64,000 bases of DNA. It comes from Fodinicola acaciae (GTDB taxonomy: Bacteria; Actinomycetota; Actinomycetes; Mycobacteriales; HKI-0501). Shown in pieces: positions 27,607 through 36,696 of the stretch; the first letter of the stretch is position 1, and every line of letters starts with the position of its first letter. Where the stretch lies: assembly GCF_010993745.1 (NCBI RefSeq), contig NZ_WOTN01000001.1, positions 251,235 to 315,234 of the forward strand, read 5' to 3'. Below the pieces are notes generated by a model that worked only from the letters and a program-made list of their open reading frames with translations, searched no databases and was not told the origin of the DNA. The position numbers and the translations under genes were made by a program.

Positions 27607-28345
27607 TGAGGGTGAACGCCTGCAGAAGGTGCTCGCCGGCGCCGGTGTCGGCTCACGCCGCGCCTGCGAGGAGCTGATCGCCGACGGCCGGGTGAAGGTC
27701 GACGGCAAGGTCGTCAGCCGGCTCGGTACGCGCGTCGACCCGCGTACGGCCGTCATCCACGTCGACGGCAAGCGGGTGATGCTCGACGACAAGGTCGTCC
27801 ACCTCGCGCTCAACAAGCCGCGCGGCGTGCTCTCCACCATGTCCGACGAGCAGAGCAAATTTGGTAGGGCACGGCCTACCGTGTACGACTACGTCGCCGA
27901 GCGCTCCGAGCGGCTGTTCCACGTCGGCCGCCTGGACGTCGACAGCGAGGGCCTGCTGCTGATGATGAACGACGGCGAGCTTGCGCACCGGCTGACCCAT
28001 CCGTCGTACGAGGTGGACAAGACCTACATGGCCGAGGTCCCCGGTCCGGTCAAGCCGGCCGTGCTGCGCCGCCTGTTGGCCGGCGTGGAGCTGGAGGACG
28101 GCCCGGTCAAGGTCCACAAGGTGCGGATCAGCGACACGCTCGGCCAGCGCGCGGTGCTGGAGCTGGTGCTGCACGAGGGCCGCAAGCACATCGTGAAACG
28201 CCTGCTCGCCGAGGTCGGCCATCCGGTCAGCCGGCTGGTCCGCACGCGGTTCGGTCCGATCAGGCTCGGCCACCAGCGTCCCGGCACCGTGCGCCGCCTC
28301 ACCTCGCACGAGGTCGCCGACCTTTACAAGGTTGTCGATCTCTAA
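27584..28345 (+). CDS. Pseudouridine synthase RsuA/RluB family (23S rRNA RluB type)
   Basis: A 253-residue enzyme converting an rRNA uridine to pseudouridine. The N-terminal S4 RNA-binding domain (ERLQKVLAGAGVGSRRACEELIADGRVKVDG) is followed by the catalytic domain with NKPRGVLST, the active-site motif HVGRLDVDSEGLLLMMNDG (catalytic Asp of GRLD) and HEGRKHIVKRLL. Position after scpB and before aroH/cmk is the usual site of the RluB-type gene. The GTG start at 27584 lies inside scpB. Confidence 0.92.
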   Translation: MPTPQLPDEGERLQKVLAGAGVGSRRACEELIADGRVKVDGKVVSRLGTRVDPRTAVIHVDGKRVMLDDKVVHLALNKPRGVLSTMSDEQSKFGRARPTVYDYVAERSERLFHVGRLDVDSEGLLLMMNDGELAHRLTHPSYEVDKTYMAEVPGPVKPAVLRRLLAGVELEDGPVKVHKVRISDTLGQRAVLELVLHEGRKHIVKRLLAEVGHPVSRLVRTRFGPIRLGHQRPGTVRRLTSHEVADLYKVVDL

Positions 28346-28377
28346 GCTGATCGCAAGGGCGAGCGAGGGGGGATTCG

Positions 28378-28740
28378 GTGGCGGTGCGGGCCGTACGCGG
28401 TGCCATCCAGGTCGATGCGAACGAGCGGCAGCAGATCCTGGACGGCACGACCGAGCTGATCAACGCGGTGATGGACCGCAACAACCTGACCACCGACGAC
28501 CTGATCAGCGTGATCTTCACCGCGACCCACGACCTGGACGCGGAGTTTCCGGCATACGCGGCGCGCCAGCTGGGTTTCAACGACGTGCCGTTGCTGTGTA
28601 CGACCGAGATCCCGGTGCCGGGCTCGATGCCGCGCGTGCTTCGGCTGATGGCGCACATCGAGTCGGAGAAGCCGCGTGCGCAGATGCACCACGTCTATCT
28701 GCGCGGCGCCGCCGCTCTGCGGCGGGACCTGCCGCAATGA
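28378..28740 (+). CDS. aroH: Chorismate mutase, AroH type
   Basis: A 120-residue trimeric chorismate mutase (chorismate to prephenate, toward Phe and Tyr). Family blocks: AVRAVRGAIQVDANERQQIL with the active-site Arg, SVIFTATHDLDAEFPAYAAR, and the C-terminal RAQMHHVYLRGAAALRRDL. The start is GTG 32 bp after the pseudouridine synthase gene. Its TGA overlaps the cmk ATG (ATGA). Confidence 0.93.
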   Translation: MAVRAVRGAIQVDANERQQILDGTTELINAVMDRNNLTTDDLISVIFTATHDLDAEFPAYAARQLGFNDVPLLCTTEIPVPGSMPRVLRLMAHIESEKPRAQMHHVYLRGAAALRRDLPQ

Positions 28741-29486
28741 ATGAGACGTATGTAATGTCGGTTCACCCGGCGGACAGGCACAATGGGGACGTGCCGACAC
28801 CGGATGGTTTCACGCCGTTCACCGGAGTAGTCGCGGTGGACGGTCCTTCAGGCTCCGGCAAATCCACCGTCTCGCGCCGGCTGGCCGCCGCGCTGCACGC
28901 CCGCTATCTGGACACCGGCGCGATGTACCGCGCCGTCACGCTGGCCGTTCTCCGCGCCGAGGTCGACCCGTCCGACGCGGTCGGCGTGCTGCGCGTGCTG
29001 GCCGACACCAAGCTGGACATCGGCACCGACCCGGCCGAGCCGGGCATCAACCTCAACGGCGAGCCGGTCGGCCGGGAGATCCGCACCGAGCGGGTCACCG
29101 CGGCGGTCAGCGAGGTCAGCGCCATTCCGGGCGTACGGTCGGTGCTGATCGCCCAGCAGCGCGAGCTGGCCGCCGACGGCGGCATCGTCATCGAGGGCCG
29201 CGACATCACCACGGTGGTCGCGCCGGACGCCGACGTACGCGTGCTGCTGACCGCGAGTGCCGCGGCTCGTGCCGCGCGGCGGGGGAGCGAGACCGGCACC
29301 AGCGCCGCCGAGCAGCAGCGCGCGATGCGCCGCCGCGACGAGCGCGACGCGCGTACGACCAGCTTCCTGGACGCCGCCGACCACGGCGTCCTCGTCCTGG
29401 ACAGCACCGAGCTGGGCATCGACGAGGTCGTCGACCGGCTGCTGCGTGAGGTGCATCTCCGGGTGTACGGACCGGTCAGACGATGA
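28737..29486 (+). CDS. cmk: Cytidylate kinase
   Basis: A 249-residue kinase phosphorylating CMP and dCMP. The P-loop is VVAVDGPSGSGKSTVSRRLA (near residue 35), then YLDTGAMYRAVTLA, VIEGRDITTVVAPDADV and the Arg-rich lid RRRDERDARTT. The ATG at 28737 overlaps the aroH stop; a GTG at 28791 would remove about 18 non-conserved residues and is a possible start. It ends in ATGA with the acyltransferase gene. Confidence 0.94.
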   Translation: MNETYVMSVHPADRHNGDVPTPDGFTPFTGVVAVDGPSGSGKSTVSRRLAAALHARYLDTGAMYRAVTLAVLRAEVDPSDAVGVLRVLADTKLDIGTDPAEPGINLNGEPVGREIRTERVTAAVSEVSAIPGVRSVLIAQQRELAADGGIVIEGRDITTVVAPDADVRVLLTASAAARAARRGSETGTSAAEQQRAMRRRDERDARTTSFLDAADHGVLVLDSTELGIDEVVDRLLREVHLRVYGPVRR

Positions 29487-30157
29487 GGGTGGAGGCGGAC
29501 GGAGCCGGGGTCGAGCATCCGCGGTTCGTCGCCGCCGTGCGTACGGTCGGCCGCAAGGCGATCCTGCCGGGCTACCTGCGGCTGCGGGTGGCCGGCGACG
29601 AGAACGTGCCGGCCAGCGGCGGCGTGCTGCTGGCTGCCAACCATACGTCGTTCCTGGACGGCCCGGTGCTCTTCGGCGTGTCGCCGCGGCCGGTGACGTT
29701 TCTGGTCAAGGCGGAGATGTTCGACGGCGTCTTCGGCTGGGCCCTGCGCCAGCTCGGCCAGGTGCCGGTGCGCCGCGGCACGGCTGACCGTACGGCCCTG
29801 CTGACCGCGCTCACCGCGTTGCAGTCCGGCCAGGTGGTCGGCATCTTCCCGGAAGGCGGCCGGGCCCGGCAGGGCGGCGGGTTCGCCGAGTTCGAACGAG
29901 GGGTCGCCTGGCTGGCGCTGCGGTCCGGCGTACCGATCGTGCCGGTCGCCATCGCCGGCACGCAGGAAGCCTGGCCGGTGGACGCCAAGCTGCCCAAGCC
30001 ACGTCGGCCGGTGACCGTGTTCTTCGGCGAGCCGCTCCAACCGGTCGACGGTCCGGCCGCCGCGACGCGGCATCGGGTCGCCGAGGTGTCCGAGACGATC
30101 CGCCGAGCCCTCATCACGCATCTCGAAACAGCACAGGAGCTGCAGGAACAGCCATGA
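29483..30157 (+). CDS. 1-acyl-glycerol-3-phosphate acyltransferase (PlsC) family, second copy
   Basis: A 224-residue acyltransferase. Family blocks are [15 protein letters not shown] (NHxxxxD, near residue 53), [12 protein letters not shown], and [27 protein letters not shown] (EG.R block). It may acylate lysophosphatidate or another glycerol-phosphate lipid. The gene is coupled to cmk by ATGA and to der by another ATGA, the standard cmk-plsC-der order in actinobacteria. Confidence 0.9.
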   Translation: MRVEADGAGVEHPRFVAAVRTVGRKAILPGYLRLRVAGDENVPASGGVLLAANHTSFLDGPVLFGVSPRPVTFLVKAEMFDGVFGWALRQLGQVPVRRGTADRTALLTALTALQSGQVVGIFPEGGRARQGGGFAEFERGVAWLALRSGVPIVPVAIAGTQEAWPVDAKLPKPRRPVTVFFGEPLQPVDGPAAATRHRVAEVSETIRRALITHLETAQELQEQP

Positions 30158-31542
30158 CAGAGATCGAGCCGGCCGACCTGTCCGATCTGCCGGCCGACGA
30201 GCCCGGCTGGATCGACGAGGTCGCGCCACAACCCGTACTGGCCGTCGTCGGACGACCCAACGTCGGCAAGTCGACGCTGGTCAACCGCATCATCGGCCGC
30301 CGCGAGGCGGTGGTCGAGGACAAGCCGGGGGTGACCCGCGACCGGGTCGCCTACGACGCGCTGTGGAACGGCCGGCGGTTCACCGTGGTCGACACCGGCG
30401 GCTGGGAACCGGACGCCACCGGCCGTGCCGCGCAGATCGCCGCACAGGCCGAGATCGCCGCGCAGACCGCCGACGCGGTCGCCCTGGTGGTGGACGCGCG
30501 CGTCGGTGCGATCGACACCGACGTCGCGGTCGCGCGCGTGTTGCAGCGCTCCGGCAAGCCGGTGCTGCTGATCGCCAACAAGGTCGACGACGAGCGGTTC
30601 GAGGCGGACGCGAGCGAGCTGTGGTCGCTCGGTCTCGGCCAGCCGTACGTGGTGTCCGCTCTGCACGGCCGCGGCTCCGGCGACCTGCTCGACGCCGTAC
30701 TGGAGGCGTTGCCGGAGGCGCCGCCGGAGCGGGACACCGCCGGCGGCCCGCGCCGGGTCGCGCTGGTCGGCCGGCCGAACGTCGGCAAGTCGAGCCTGCT
30801 CAACCGGCTGACCGGCGAGACCCGCTCGGTGGTCGACTCGGTGGCCGGCACGACCGTCGACCCGGTCGACAGCCTGGTCGAGCTCGGCGGCGAGCAATGG
30901 CGCTTCGTCGACACCGCCGGCCTGCGCCGCCGCGTGTCGCACGCGACCGGCACCGAGTACTACGCGAGCCTGCGTACGGCCTCCGCGCTGGAAGCCGCCG
31001 AGGTCGCCGTCGTGCTGCTCGACGCCACCGAGCCGATCAGCGAGCAGGACCAGCGGATCATCACCATGGTCATCGAGGCCGGCCGCGCGTGCGTACTCGC
31101 CTTCAACAAGTGGGACCTGCTCGACGAGGACCGCCGGCTGCGGTTGGAGAAGGAGATCGACTGGGAGCTGCGGCGGATCCGCTGGGCCCTGCGGGTCAAC
31201 ATCTCCGCGCTCACCGGCCGCGCCGTCGAGAAGCTGGCGCCGCAGCTGCACACCGCGCTGGAAGGCTGGGAACAGCGCGTACCGACCGGCCGGCTCAACT
31301 CCTGGCTGTCCGAGCTGGTCGCCGCGACACCGCCACCGGTGCGCGGCGGCAAGCAGCCGAAGGTGCTGTTCGCGACGCAGGCCGGCACCCGGCCGCCGCG
31401 GTTCGTCATCTTCACGACCGGCTTCCTGGAGGCCGGCTATCGCCGCTTCATCGAGCGGCGGCTGCGCGAGGACTTCGGCTTCGCCGGCAGCCCCGTCGGT
31501 GTGTCGGTGCGCGTACGCGAGAAGCGCTCCCGCAAGAAGTAG
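30154..31542 (+). CDS. der: Ribosome biogenesis GTPase Der (EngA)
   Basis: A 462-residue double-GTPase needed for 50S subunit maturation. The first G domain has [20 protein letters not shown] and [15 protein letters not shown]; the second has [39 protein letters not shown] and FNKWD. The C-terminal KH-like domain ([21 protein letters not shown]) ends the protein. The two P-loops lie near residues 30 and 207. It is the last gene of the backbone before the tRNA. Confidence 0.96.
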   Translation: MTEIEPADLSDLPADEPGWIDEVAPQPVLAVVGRPNVGKSTLVNRIIGRREAVVEDKPGVTRDRVAYDALWNGRRFTVVDTGGWEPDATGRAAQIAAQAEIAAQTADAVALVVDARVGAIDTDVAVARVLQRSGKPVLLIANKVDDERFEADASELWSLGLGQPYVVSALHGRGSGDLLDAVLEALPEAPPERDTAGGPRRVALVGRPNVGKSSLLNRLTGETRSVVDSVAGTTVDPVDSLVELGGEQWRFVDTAGLRRRVSHATGTEYYASLRTASALEAAEVAVVLLDATEPISEQDQRIITMVIEAGRACVLAFNKWDLLDEDRRLRLEKEIDWELRRIRWALRVNISALTGRAVEKLAPQLHTALEGWEQRVPTGRLNSWLSELVAATPPPVRGGKQPKVLFATQAGTRPPRFVIFTTGFLEAGYRRFIERRLREDFGFAGSPVGVSVRVREKRSRKK

Positions 31543-31638
31543 GCCTTCAGCGTCGCCGGTCGGTGGCGGCAGCACAAGGGTGACGGTGCCGCCGGTGGAC
31601 GTACGCCGCTGCGATAGACTCTCTGGACGGTTGGGCAC

Positions 31639-31712
<74 letters not shown>

Positions 31713-31718
31713 CGGTGC

Positions 31719-31759
31719 AAGGGGTTTCCGCAGGTCAGAGTATGCGGAAACCCCTTTTT
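31719..31759 (+). terminator. Strong intrinsic terminator after tRNA-Pro
   Basis: A perfect 14-bp stem (AAGGGGTTTCCGCA at 31719-31732, complement at 31743-31756) with a 10-nt loop, followed by TTT. It begins 7 bp after the tRNA, so it terminates the tRNA transcript and insulates the downstream element. Confidence 0.85.
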
Positions 31760-31775
31760 CGTACGCGTAGTTGAT

Positions 31776-31821
31776 CTTCCCGGGTTGAGCATGCCGCTGG
31801 TAGACCCCTTGACTCGGGAAG
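31776..31821 (+). promoter_or_regulatory. Stem-loop just before the integrase ribosome-binding site
   Basis: CTTCCCGGGTTGAG (31776-31789) and CTTGACTCGGGAAG (31808-31821) can pair over all 14 positions in RNA, three of them G-U. The loop is 18 nt. The 3' arm ends one base before TAGGAG, which precedes the integrase ATG at 31829, so the structure could affect translation, or could be a recombinase arm site. Confidence 0.35.
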
Positions 31822-31828
31822 TTAGGAG

Positions 31829-32797
31829 ATGCCGCTACTGGACTTGGACAGGCTCACCGCCGGCCTGTCGACTACGTGGAGTAGTTATCTGCGGGACTGG
31901 GACCGGACCCTGCGGTCCGGGAACCATCCGGAGACCACCCGGTATAACTACCTGCTCGCCGCGGCCCAACTCGCGCGGTACTTGGAGGAGTACTCGCCGG
32001 ACCCGGACGCCGACGCCGCGGCGGCGGACCCGACGCTGGTCAGCCGGGCGCACGTCGAGGCGTTCCAGGCGTGGATGATCCAGACCCGCTCCGCCTCCAC
32101 CGCGCTGAACAAGCACAAGGCGCTGCAGCAGTTCTTCAAGTGGCTGGAACTCGACGAGGGCGACATCGACGCGTCACCGATGCGGCGGGTGCGCCAGCCG
32201 CGGGTGGACAAGAAACTGGTGCCGGTGATCGGCGACGCGGATACCGCCAAGGTGCTGGACACCTGCAAAACGCACCGGATTTCCCAGAGCTCCCAGAGCT
32301 CCACGAGTTCCACGAACGGGGAGAAGCGTTTCATTCAGTTGCGCGATGAGGCGATCATTCGGCTCTACTACAACACTGGAGCGAGGCTGTCGGAGGTCGC
32401 CAACCTCGGCGTGGATGACCTGGACATGTCCACCGAGACCGCCATGCTGCACGGCAAAGGCGGTAAACAGCGCAGGGTACGGTTCGGTCCCAAGACCGCC
32501 CGGGCGCTTAGCCGCTACCTGCGCGCCCGTGCCCAGTGCGTCGGCGCAGACCTCTCGCACCTGTGGCTGGCCAGCCGCGGCAAGCGGCACCTCGCGGCCA
32601 ACGTCACCGGCGTTCACGCCCACCGGTGGCGACACAACTTCGCCCACGAATGGAAACTGGGCGGCGGCGACACCGGCGACTTGATGCTGCTGATGGGCTG
32701 GACATCGGAGGAAATGGCCCGCCATTACGGCGCCAGCGCCGCCGCCGAACGCGCCCAACAAATCCACGCACGCATGGGAGTGGGCGAACGTGTCTGA
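31829..32797 (+). CDS. Tyrosine recombinase/integrase
   Basis: A 322-residue site-specific recombinase. It has a SAM-like N-terminal core-binding domain (TRYNYLLAAAQLARYLEEY) and catalytic residues Arg (NTGARLSEVANLG), Lys (HGKGGKQRRVRFG), HRWRH (HxxRH), and the nucleophile Tyr in MARHYG. An odd low-complexity insert, SQSSQSSTSSTNG, lies just before the catalytic domain and comes from 9-bp tandem repeats around 32282-32320. TTAGGAG precedes the ATG by 1 bp. Position after tRNA-Pro suggests it drove the element's integration. Confidence 0.85.
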   Translation: MPLLDLDRLTAGLSTTWSSYLRDWDRTLRSGNHPETTRYNYLLAAAQLARYLEEYSPDPDADAAAADPTLVSRAHVEAFQAWMIQTRSASTALNKHKALQQFFKWLELDEGDIDASPMRRVRQPRVDKKLVPVIGDADTAKVLDTCKTHRISQSSQSSTSSTNGEKRFIQLRDEAIIRLYYNTGARLSEVANLGVDDLDMSTETAMLHGKGGKQRRVRFGPKTARALSRYLRARAQCVGADLSHLWLASRGKRHLAANVTGVHAHRWRHNFAHEWKLGGGDTGDLMLLMGWTSEEMARHYGASAAAERAQQIHARMGVGERV

Positions 32798-33829
32798 CGA
32801 TCGCCCTACACACTCGTCTGCCACACCTTGGCTCGACCTGGACAATCCGCACTCATCTCCAGCCCCGCCTGAGTCCGGACCGCGCGAGACCAGGCATCCG
32901 GCGCCAGTCCAGGATCGGACTCCCCAGCGCGTCACCCTCATCGCCGGGGTGGTGGTGAGTCTGACCTTCGTCTTCGGTTTCGGCAACCTGTGGGCGTTGG
33001 GGGAGCGGCTGGGGGTCCATCCGTTGATCGCGCCTCTGGTAGCACCCGCGGTGGACCTGTCCGTGCTGGGCCTGCTGATGGCCAGCCGCTACCTTGCTGT
33101 CCACCGCGCCACCCCGAGCCCAACGACGGCCCGTACGCGTACTGCTCACGTGCTCCTGTGTCGTGACCTTGGCGCTCAACGTGACCGACCCGATCCTGGC
33201 CGGTCACTACGGCACTGCCGCCTTCGACGCGGTCGGACCGCTCCTTCTCATCGGATGGCCCGAAGTCGGACCTGGCCTACTCCAGACCCTGTACGCGATC
33301 CACACCGCGGCTCCATCAGAGCACGCCGACCCGTCCAAGGTCGTACCCAGAACCGCATCGCCGACCGCATCGCCGGCCGCGTCGCCGACCGTGCCAACCA
33401 ACCAAACAGTGACGGGGAAGTGGACTCCCGGGGAGCGAGGCCCCGGGCTGCCGGCCACACCCTGCAAGCCGGAGCTATGCGACGCGCCGTCCATGAGCCG
33501 CGACAGGACTGGGAACCTGCCGGACGTCCGAACTCCGACTCCCGTGCCAACGGTTGTCGCGGACCGTGACGAGGGACATGCGGCGCCCAACAAAGGGTGC
33601 GCCGGCAACCGCGATGGCCTCGTCATGGACGCCGAGTTGCTTACACGCGCAATCCAACTCGATCGCGAACACTGGAACCGCCATCAACGGCCGGCATCAG
33701 CCGACACCCTGCGCTCTGGCCTCCATATCGGCGCACGAACCGCTCGCGCACTCAGAGACCAGATACGTACCACCGCCGCGTACCACGTCCAGGGCCTCGC
33801 CTGCATAGCGGACACCAGGAAGGGCCAGC
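32790..33829 (+). pseudogene. Frameshifted DUF2637 (SpdB-like) transfer membrane protein
   Basis: Two frames together make one DUF2637 protein, a family found in actinomycete integrative elements. The first, from 32790 (overlapping the integrase stop), gives VTLIAGVVVSLTFVFGFG and the membrane segments to YLAVHRATP. The rest, VTLALNVTDPILAGHYGTAAFD and LLLIGWPEVGPGLLQ, continues in another frame from about 33105, so a one-base indel lies near 33100-33130. The second frame goes on through the C-terminal LLTRAIQLDREHWNRHQRP region and has no stop until 34206, which is inside other sequence; the original end is uncertain. Confidence 0.6.
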
Positions 33830-34067
33830 GTGCATTTCACGCTGGCCCTTCCCACACCTCCGCGCACAGACGACAGCAGAACTCGCCGACCTGCTCGACA
33901 TGCTCACCGACTGGATCACCATCGACTTCAACACCCTCGACATCTCACTCATCGCCTACCTCGATCGCAACGGATACGACGCCAGCTACGACGCCGACCA
34001 CCTACGCATCGACCTCCGCCGGCTCAGCTCCACCCTCCGTGAGCAAGACCTCAACGCCAACTTCTGA
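33830..34067 (+). pseudogene. Small transfer-associated gene with a frameshift
   Basis: A GTG at 33830 with AGGAAGG 6 bp upstream starts HFTLALPTPPRTD, then the frame is lost. A different frame continues with TTAELADLLDMLTDWITIDF, NTLDISLIAYLDRNGYDASY and ends LREQDLNANF at 34067. An indel near 33850-33865 joins them into an 80-residue protein of the small family often found after SpdB-type genes. It is the second broken gene in a row. Confidence 0.5.
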
Positions 34068-34075
34068 TCACCCAA

Positions 34076-34101
34076 AAGTGGGGCCGGATAACCCCGTCAC
34101 C
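34076..34101 (+). repeat. 26-bp direct repeat, copy 1
   Basis: Begins AAGTGGGGCCGG and ends CCCCGTCACC; identical to 35279-35304. Similarity extends to about 40 bp on both sides (CTGATCACC upstream, TGGGG downstream) with small gaps. The GGGG and CCCC blocks can pair as a short hairpin. The two copies bracket the alpha/beta hydrolase gene. Confidence 0.8.
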
Positions 34102-34203
34102 TGGGGGGCCTGTCCGCGACATATCAGGGCGATGCGCGAGATGCGACAGTTCGTCGCAGCCGTCGACCGTACCGACAAGCCAGCCTACTTGCCGATAGTG
34201 CCA

Positions 34204-34246
34204 TGATGATGTCATCATGACACCATAATGAGTCGTGATGATGTCA
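34204..34246. promoter_or_regulatory. Operator-like repeats upstream of hydrolase
   Basis: TGATGA-TG-TCATCA (34204-34217) is a perfect inverted repeat, and TGATGATGTCA recurs at 34236-34246, across the ATG at 34228. Such repeats overlapping a start are typical repressor sites. No regulator gene is adjacent. Confidence 0.4.
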
Positions 34247-35094
34247 ACGAGATGCGAGGCGTGCCGGGCCGTCACGTCGCGCTGCGCGGAACCGAGATTT
34301 ACCTGGAGGAGTCCGGAAACGGCGATGACTGGGTGGTCTTCGAGTCCGGGATGGGTGCCGGCCGCGCGATGTGGGATCTGGTCACGCCGTTGCTGCGGGC
34401 CGGCGCGCACACGGTCACGTACGACCGCGCCGGTCGGGGACGCAGCGGCCGGCCGCCGCGGCCGCAGGACATCGACGAGATGGCCGCCACGCTGGTCGAA
34501 CTGGTGGAAACCGTCGTCTCCGGCCGGCTTGTCCTGGTCGCGCACAGCATGGGTGGGCTGGTCGCGCGGCGTGCGGCCGAGAAGCTGTCCGGCCGGCTGA
34601 CCGGGCTCGTTCTGGTCGACCCGACCGTGGAAACCGCTCCGCAGTACGACGATTATGGTCCTGCCGCGAAGAAAATCGACGGCGCGCTGCGCATTCAGCA
34701 GCCACTGAGCCATCTTCGCTGGCTGGTCAAGCTCGCGGCCCGACCGTATCGGCACGTGTTTCCACGCGCTACTTTTGAGACGATGCTGGCCGAGGATTTC
34801 GCGCCGGCCGGAATCACCCAGATGCGCCACGAACTGGCGGCACTCGCGAAAGGTGTCTCCGATTTCCGGCGCCGGCCGCCGGAACCGCCGGCATGCCAGG
34901 TCGTGCTGATTTCGGCGGCCCGGGCCAGCAAACGCCGAGCGCGCGATCACGCGCAGACCCGCGAACATCAGCGGCAATACGTGGAAAGTGTCGGCGGTCG
35001 TTTCGAGGACGCCGACTCCGAACACATGGTTCCGGCCGAGCAACCGCAGCAGATTGCCGAAGCCATCAGTGTTTACTTGAGTCGTACGCGATAA
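34228..35094 (+). CDS. Alpha/beta hydrolase
   Basis: A 288-residue alpha/beta-hydrolase-fold enzyme. The oxyanion region FESGMGAGRAMWD, the nucleophile elbow VLVAHSMGGLVARR (Ser near residue 108), VLVDPTVET and the C-terminal His in DSEHMVPAEQP form a standard catalytic set. Substrate is unknown; esterases, lactonases and haloperoxidase-like proteins share this pattern. It sits alone between 26-bp direct repeats inside a decayed element and is intact, unlike its neighbours. Confidence 0.8.
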   Translation: MSRDDVNEMRGVPGRHVALRGTEIYLEESGNGDDWVVFESGMGAGRAMWDLVTPLLRAGAHTVTYDRAGRGRSGRPPRPQDIDEMAATLVELVETVVSGRLVLVAHSMGGLVARRAAEKLSGRLTGLVLVDPTVETAPQYDDYGPAAKKIDGALRIQQPLSHLRWLVKLAARPYRHVFPRATFETMLAEDFAPAGITQMRHELAALAKGVSDFRRRPPEPPACQVVLISAARASKRRARDHAQTREHQRQYVESVGGRFEDADSEHMVPAEQPQQIAEAISVYLSRTR

Positions 35095-35278
35095 AAGATC
35101 GGCGGCGGCCGAAGGTGCCGGCCAGTACGCCGCCGACGGATTGTGCGACGCCGGCGAACAGCTCGACGACTTGATCACCGCAGTTGCGGCCGTCCATCAA
35201 CAAACACACCCGCCGCACCACGACACCCTACCGCCCGGCAGTCGCCACAATCCCGAACCGGCTCCTGATCACCGCCGC

Positions 35279-35304
35279 AAGTGGGGCCGGATAACCCCGT
35301 CACC
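35279..35304 (+). repeat. 26-bp direct repeat, copy 2
   Basis: Identical to 34076-34101. This copy coincides with the point where the IS3-type transposase loses its C-terminal coding sequence, so it marks a recombination or insertion junction. It lies 1,203 bp from copy 1, same orientation. Confidence 0.8.
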
Positions 35305-36053
35305 CTGGGGCCGGCTTGCGTTGACACAGCCATCGAGGGTCTCGCCGAACCGTACGGCGGTGTACTGGCTACCGGCGTCGGAGTGGTGGACGGTGTCCCC
35401 AGGCAGCGGCCGGCCCTGACGGCGCCGGTAGGCGGCAGCTTGGCGGATCGCGGACTGGACGAACCGGACGTGCTTGGTGGTCGCGCACTCCCAGCCACGA
35501 TCAGTCCGGCGAACGCGTCGATGGCGAACGCGGTGTGGCTGAACCAGCCGCCCTCCATCGGCACGTAGGTGAAGTCGGCCACCCACAGCGCGTCCGGCCG
35601 GTCCGTGGTGAAGCACCGTTTGACCAGGTCCGGGGCGCGCGTCGCGGCCGGATCGGCGACCGTGTTACGGATCCGGCGGCCTCGGGTGACACCCCGCCAG
35701 CCGTTCTCGCGCATCAACCGCTCCACCGTGCAACGCGCCACCGGCACCCCCTGGCGGTGCAGATGAGCCCACATCTTCAGACTCCCATACAGCGCCTCCG
35801 GCGGCCGGTGCCCAGCCTGGTCCGGCTGGTCCGGCTGGTCCGGCTGGTCCGGCTGGTCCGGTTGGTAGTAGCCGGACAGCAACTCGGTGATCGTGGTGTC
35901 CCACAACGCCCGTTTCGACGGCGCCCGGGCCACATACGCCCAGTAGGTACGCGGGGCGATCGGCACGCCCAGCGCAGCAAGCGCGCGTGTGATCGGTACG
36001 ACCCCGAACTCCTGCCGGTGCTCGTCGATAAACCCGGAGATCAGCGGTACATC
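35305..36053 (-). pseudogene. IS3-family transposase orfB, frameshifted and truncated
   Basis: An IS3-group DDE transposase: ISGFIDEHRQEFGVVPITRAL, CTVERLMRENGWRGVTRG and the first catalytic Asp in LWVADFTYVPMEGGWFSHTAF. The frame then shifts near 35490-35510 and the second Asp follows in another frame (HHSDAGSQYTAVRF). The protein breaks off at 35304 before the third catalytic Glu, so it is inactive. A 9-bp unit repeated five times (35817-35861) adds an in-frame PDQ-rich tract not normal for the family. Confidence 0.8.
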
Positions 36054-36349
36054 GGGTCGCACTCCCGCGCAAAGAAAGCCGACGCCGCCTTCAACACCTC
36101 GACCGTGCGCTCCAGCTCCGCGCACTTCCGCTTCAAATCACGGATCTGCTGCGCCGACTCGGTCGGCACACCCGCCGCCAGACCCGCGTCCACCTCAGGC
36201 TGACGAACCCACTTACGCAACGTCTCCGTACTCATCCCCAGCCGAGCCGACACCGCCTTCATCGCAGCCCACTCCGACCCATAGTCATCCACATGATCAC
36301 GAACCAGACGAACCGCCTTCGCCCGCGTCTCACCATCAAACCTCGGCAT
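36041..36349 (-). CDS. IS3-family transposase orfA
   Basis: A 102-residue helix-turn-helix protein: PRFDGETRAKAVRLVRDHVDDY, then KAVSARLGMSTETLRKWVRQ and a leucine-zipper-like ELERTVEVLKAASAFF. OrfA normally joins OrfB by -1 frameshifting, and here its end overlaps orfB. It is intact, but the partner is broken. The left end of the element is probably near 36370-36430 and was not resolved. Confidence 0.82.
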   Translation of the reverse strand: MPRFDGETRAKAVRLVRDHVDDYGSEWAAMKAVSARLGMSTETLRKWVRQPEVDAGLAAGVPTESAQQIRDLKRKCAELERTVEVLKAASAFFARECDPMYR

Positions 36350-36498
36350 CGCGCCATCCTCCCCACCTTGGGAGATGTGCACGAAACCCGGGGCGGGTTC
36401 AACGACAACCCACACAAACACCCAGGTTCGCCAACGCACACGAGCGTCACTTTCGGTGAATGCATGTCGACGCCACCCACCGGCACCGCAGCAAACCG

Positions 36499-36696
36499 TT
36501 ACCCTACGTGGCGTGGGTTGGGCCGGTACTCGCCTGTCAACATGCCATTCTCATCGACCTTCCACGCGCCGATGATTGCCTCTGGGGGAACCCGCTGGTC
36601 GGGCTGAAAATCACCGTCTATCTCATAAACCCAGCCGCCCGGCACACGTCGAGCTTCTTCCACGAGTTGTGGTTTCGGTTTGCGCGGCTCAGCCAT
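36499..36696 (-). CDS. Small conserved protein of the ADP-ribosyltransferase module
   Basis: A 65-residue soluble protein: PRKPKPQLVEEARRVPGGWVY, then EIDGDFQPDQRVPPEAIIGAW and GEYRPNPRHVG. The ATG at 36696 has GAGGAAG just upstream and overlaps the stop of the preceding gene by 8 bp, so it is co-translated with it. No function is known to me. In this setting it may be part of an immunity pair or an accessory to the toxin module. Confidence 0.65.
   Translation of the reverse strand: MAEPRKPKPQLVEEARRVPGGWVYEIDGDFQPDQRVPPEAIIGAWKVDENGMLTGEYRPNPRHVG

Larger units (their letters stand above)
31713..36430. mobile_element. Decayed integrative element next to tRNA-Pro
   Basis: A tyrosine recombinase, two frameshifted transfer-type genes, a hydrolase cassette and a truncated IS3 element lie directly behind a tRNA gene, the usual integration site for actinomycete integrative elements. 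I looked for a second copy of the tRNA 3' end as the far attachment site and did not find one, so the right boundary is unknown; 36430 is only the end of the IS3 remnant. Confidence 0.5.
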
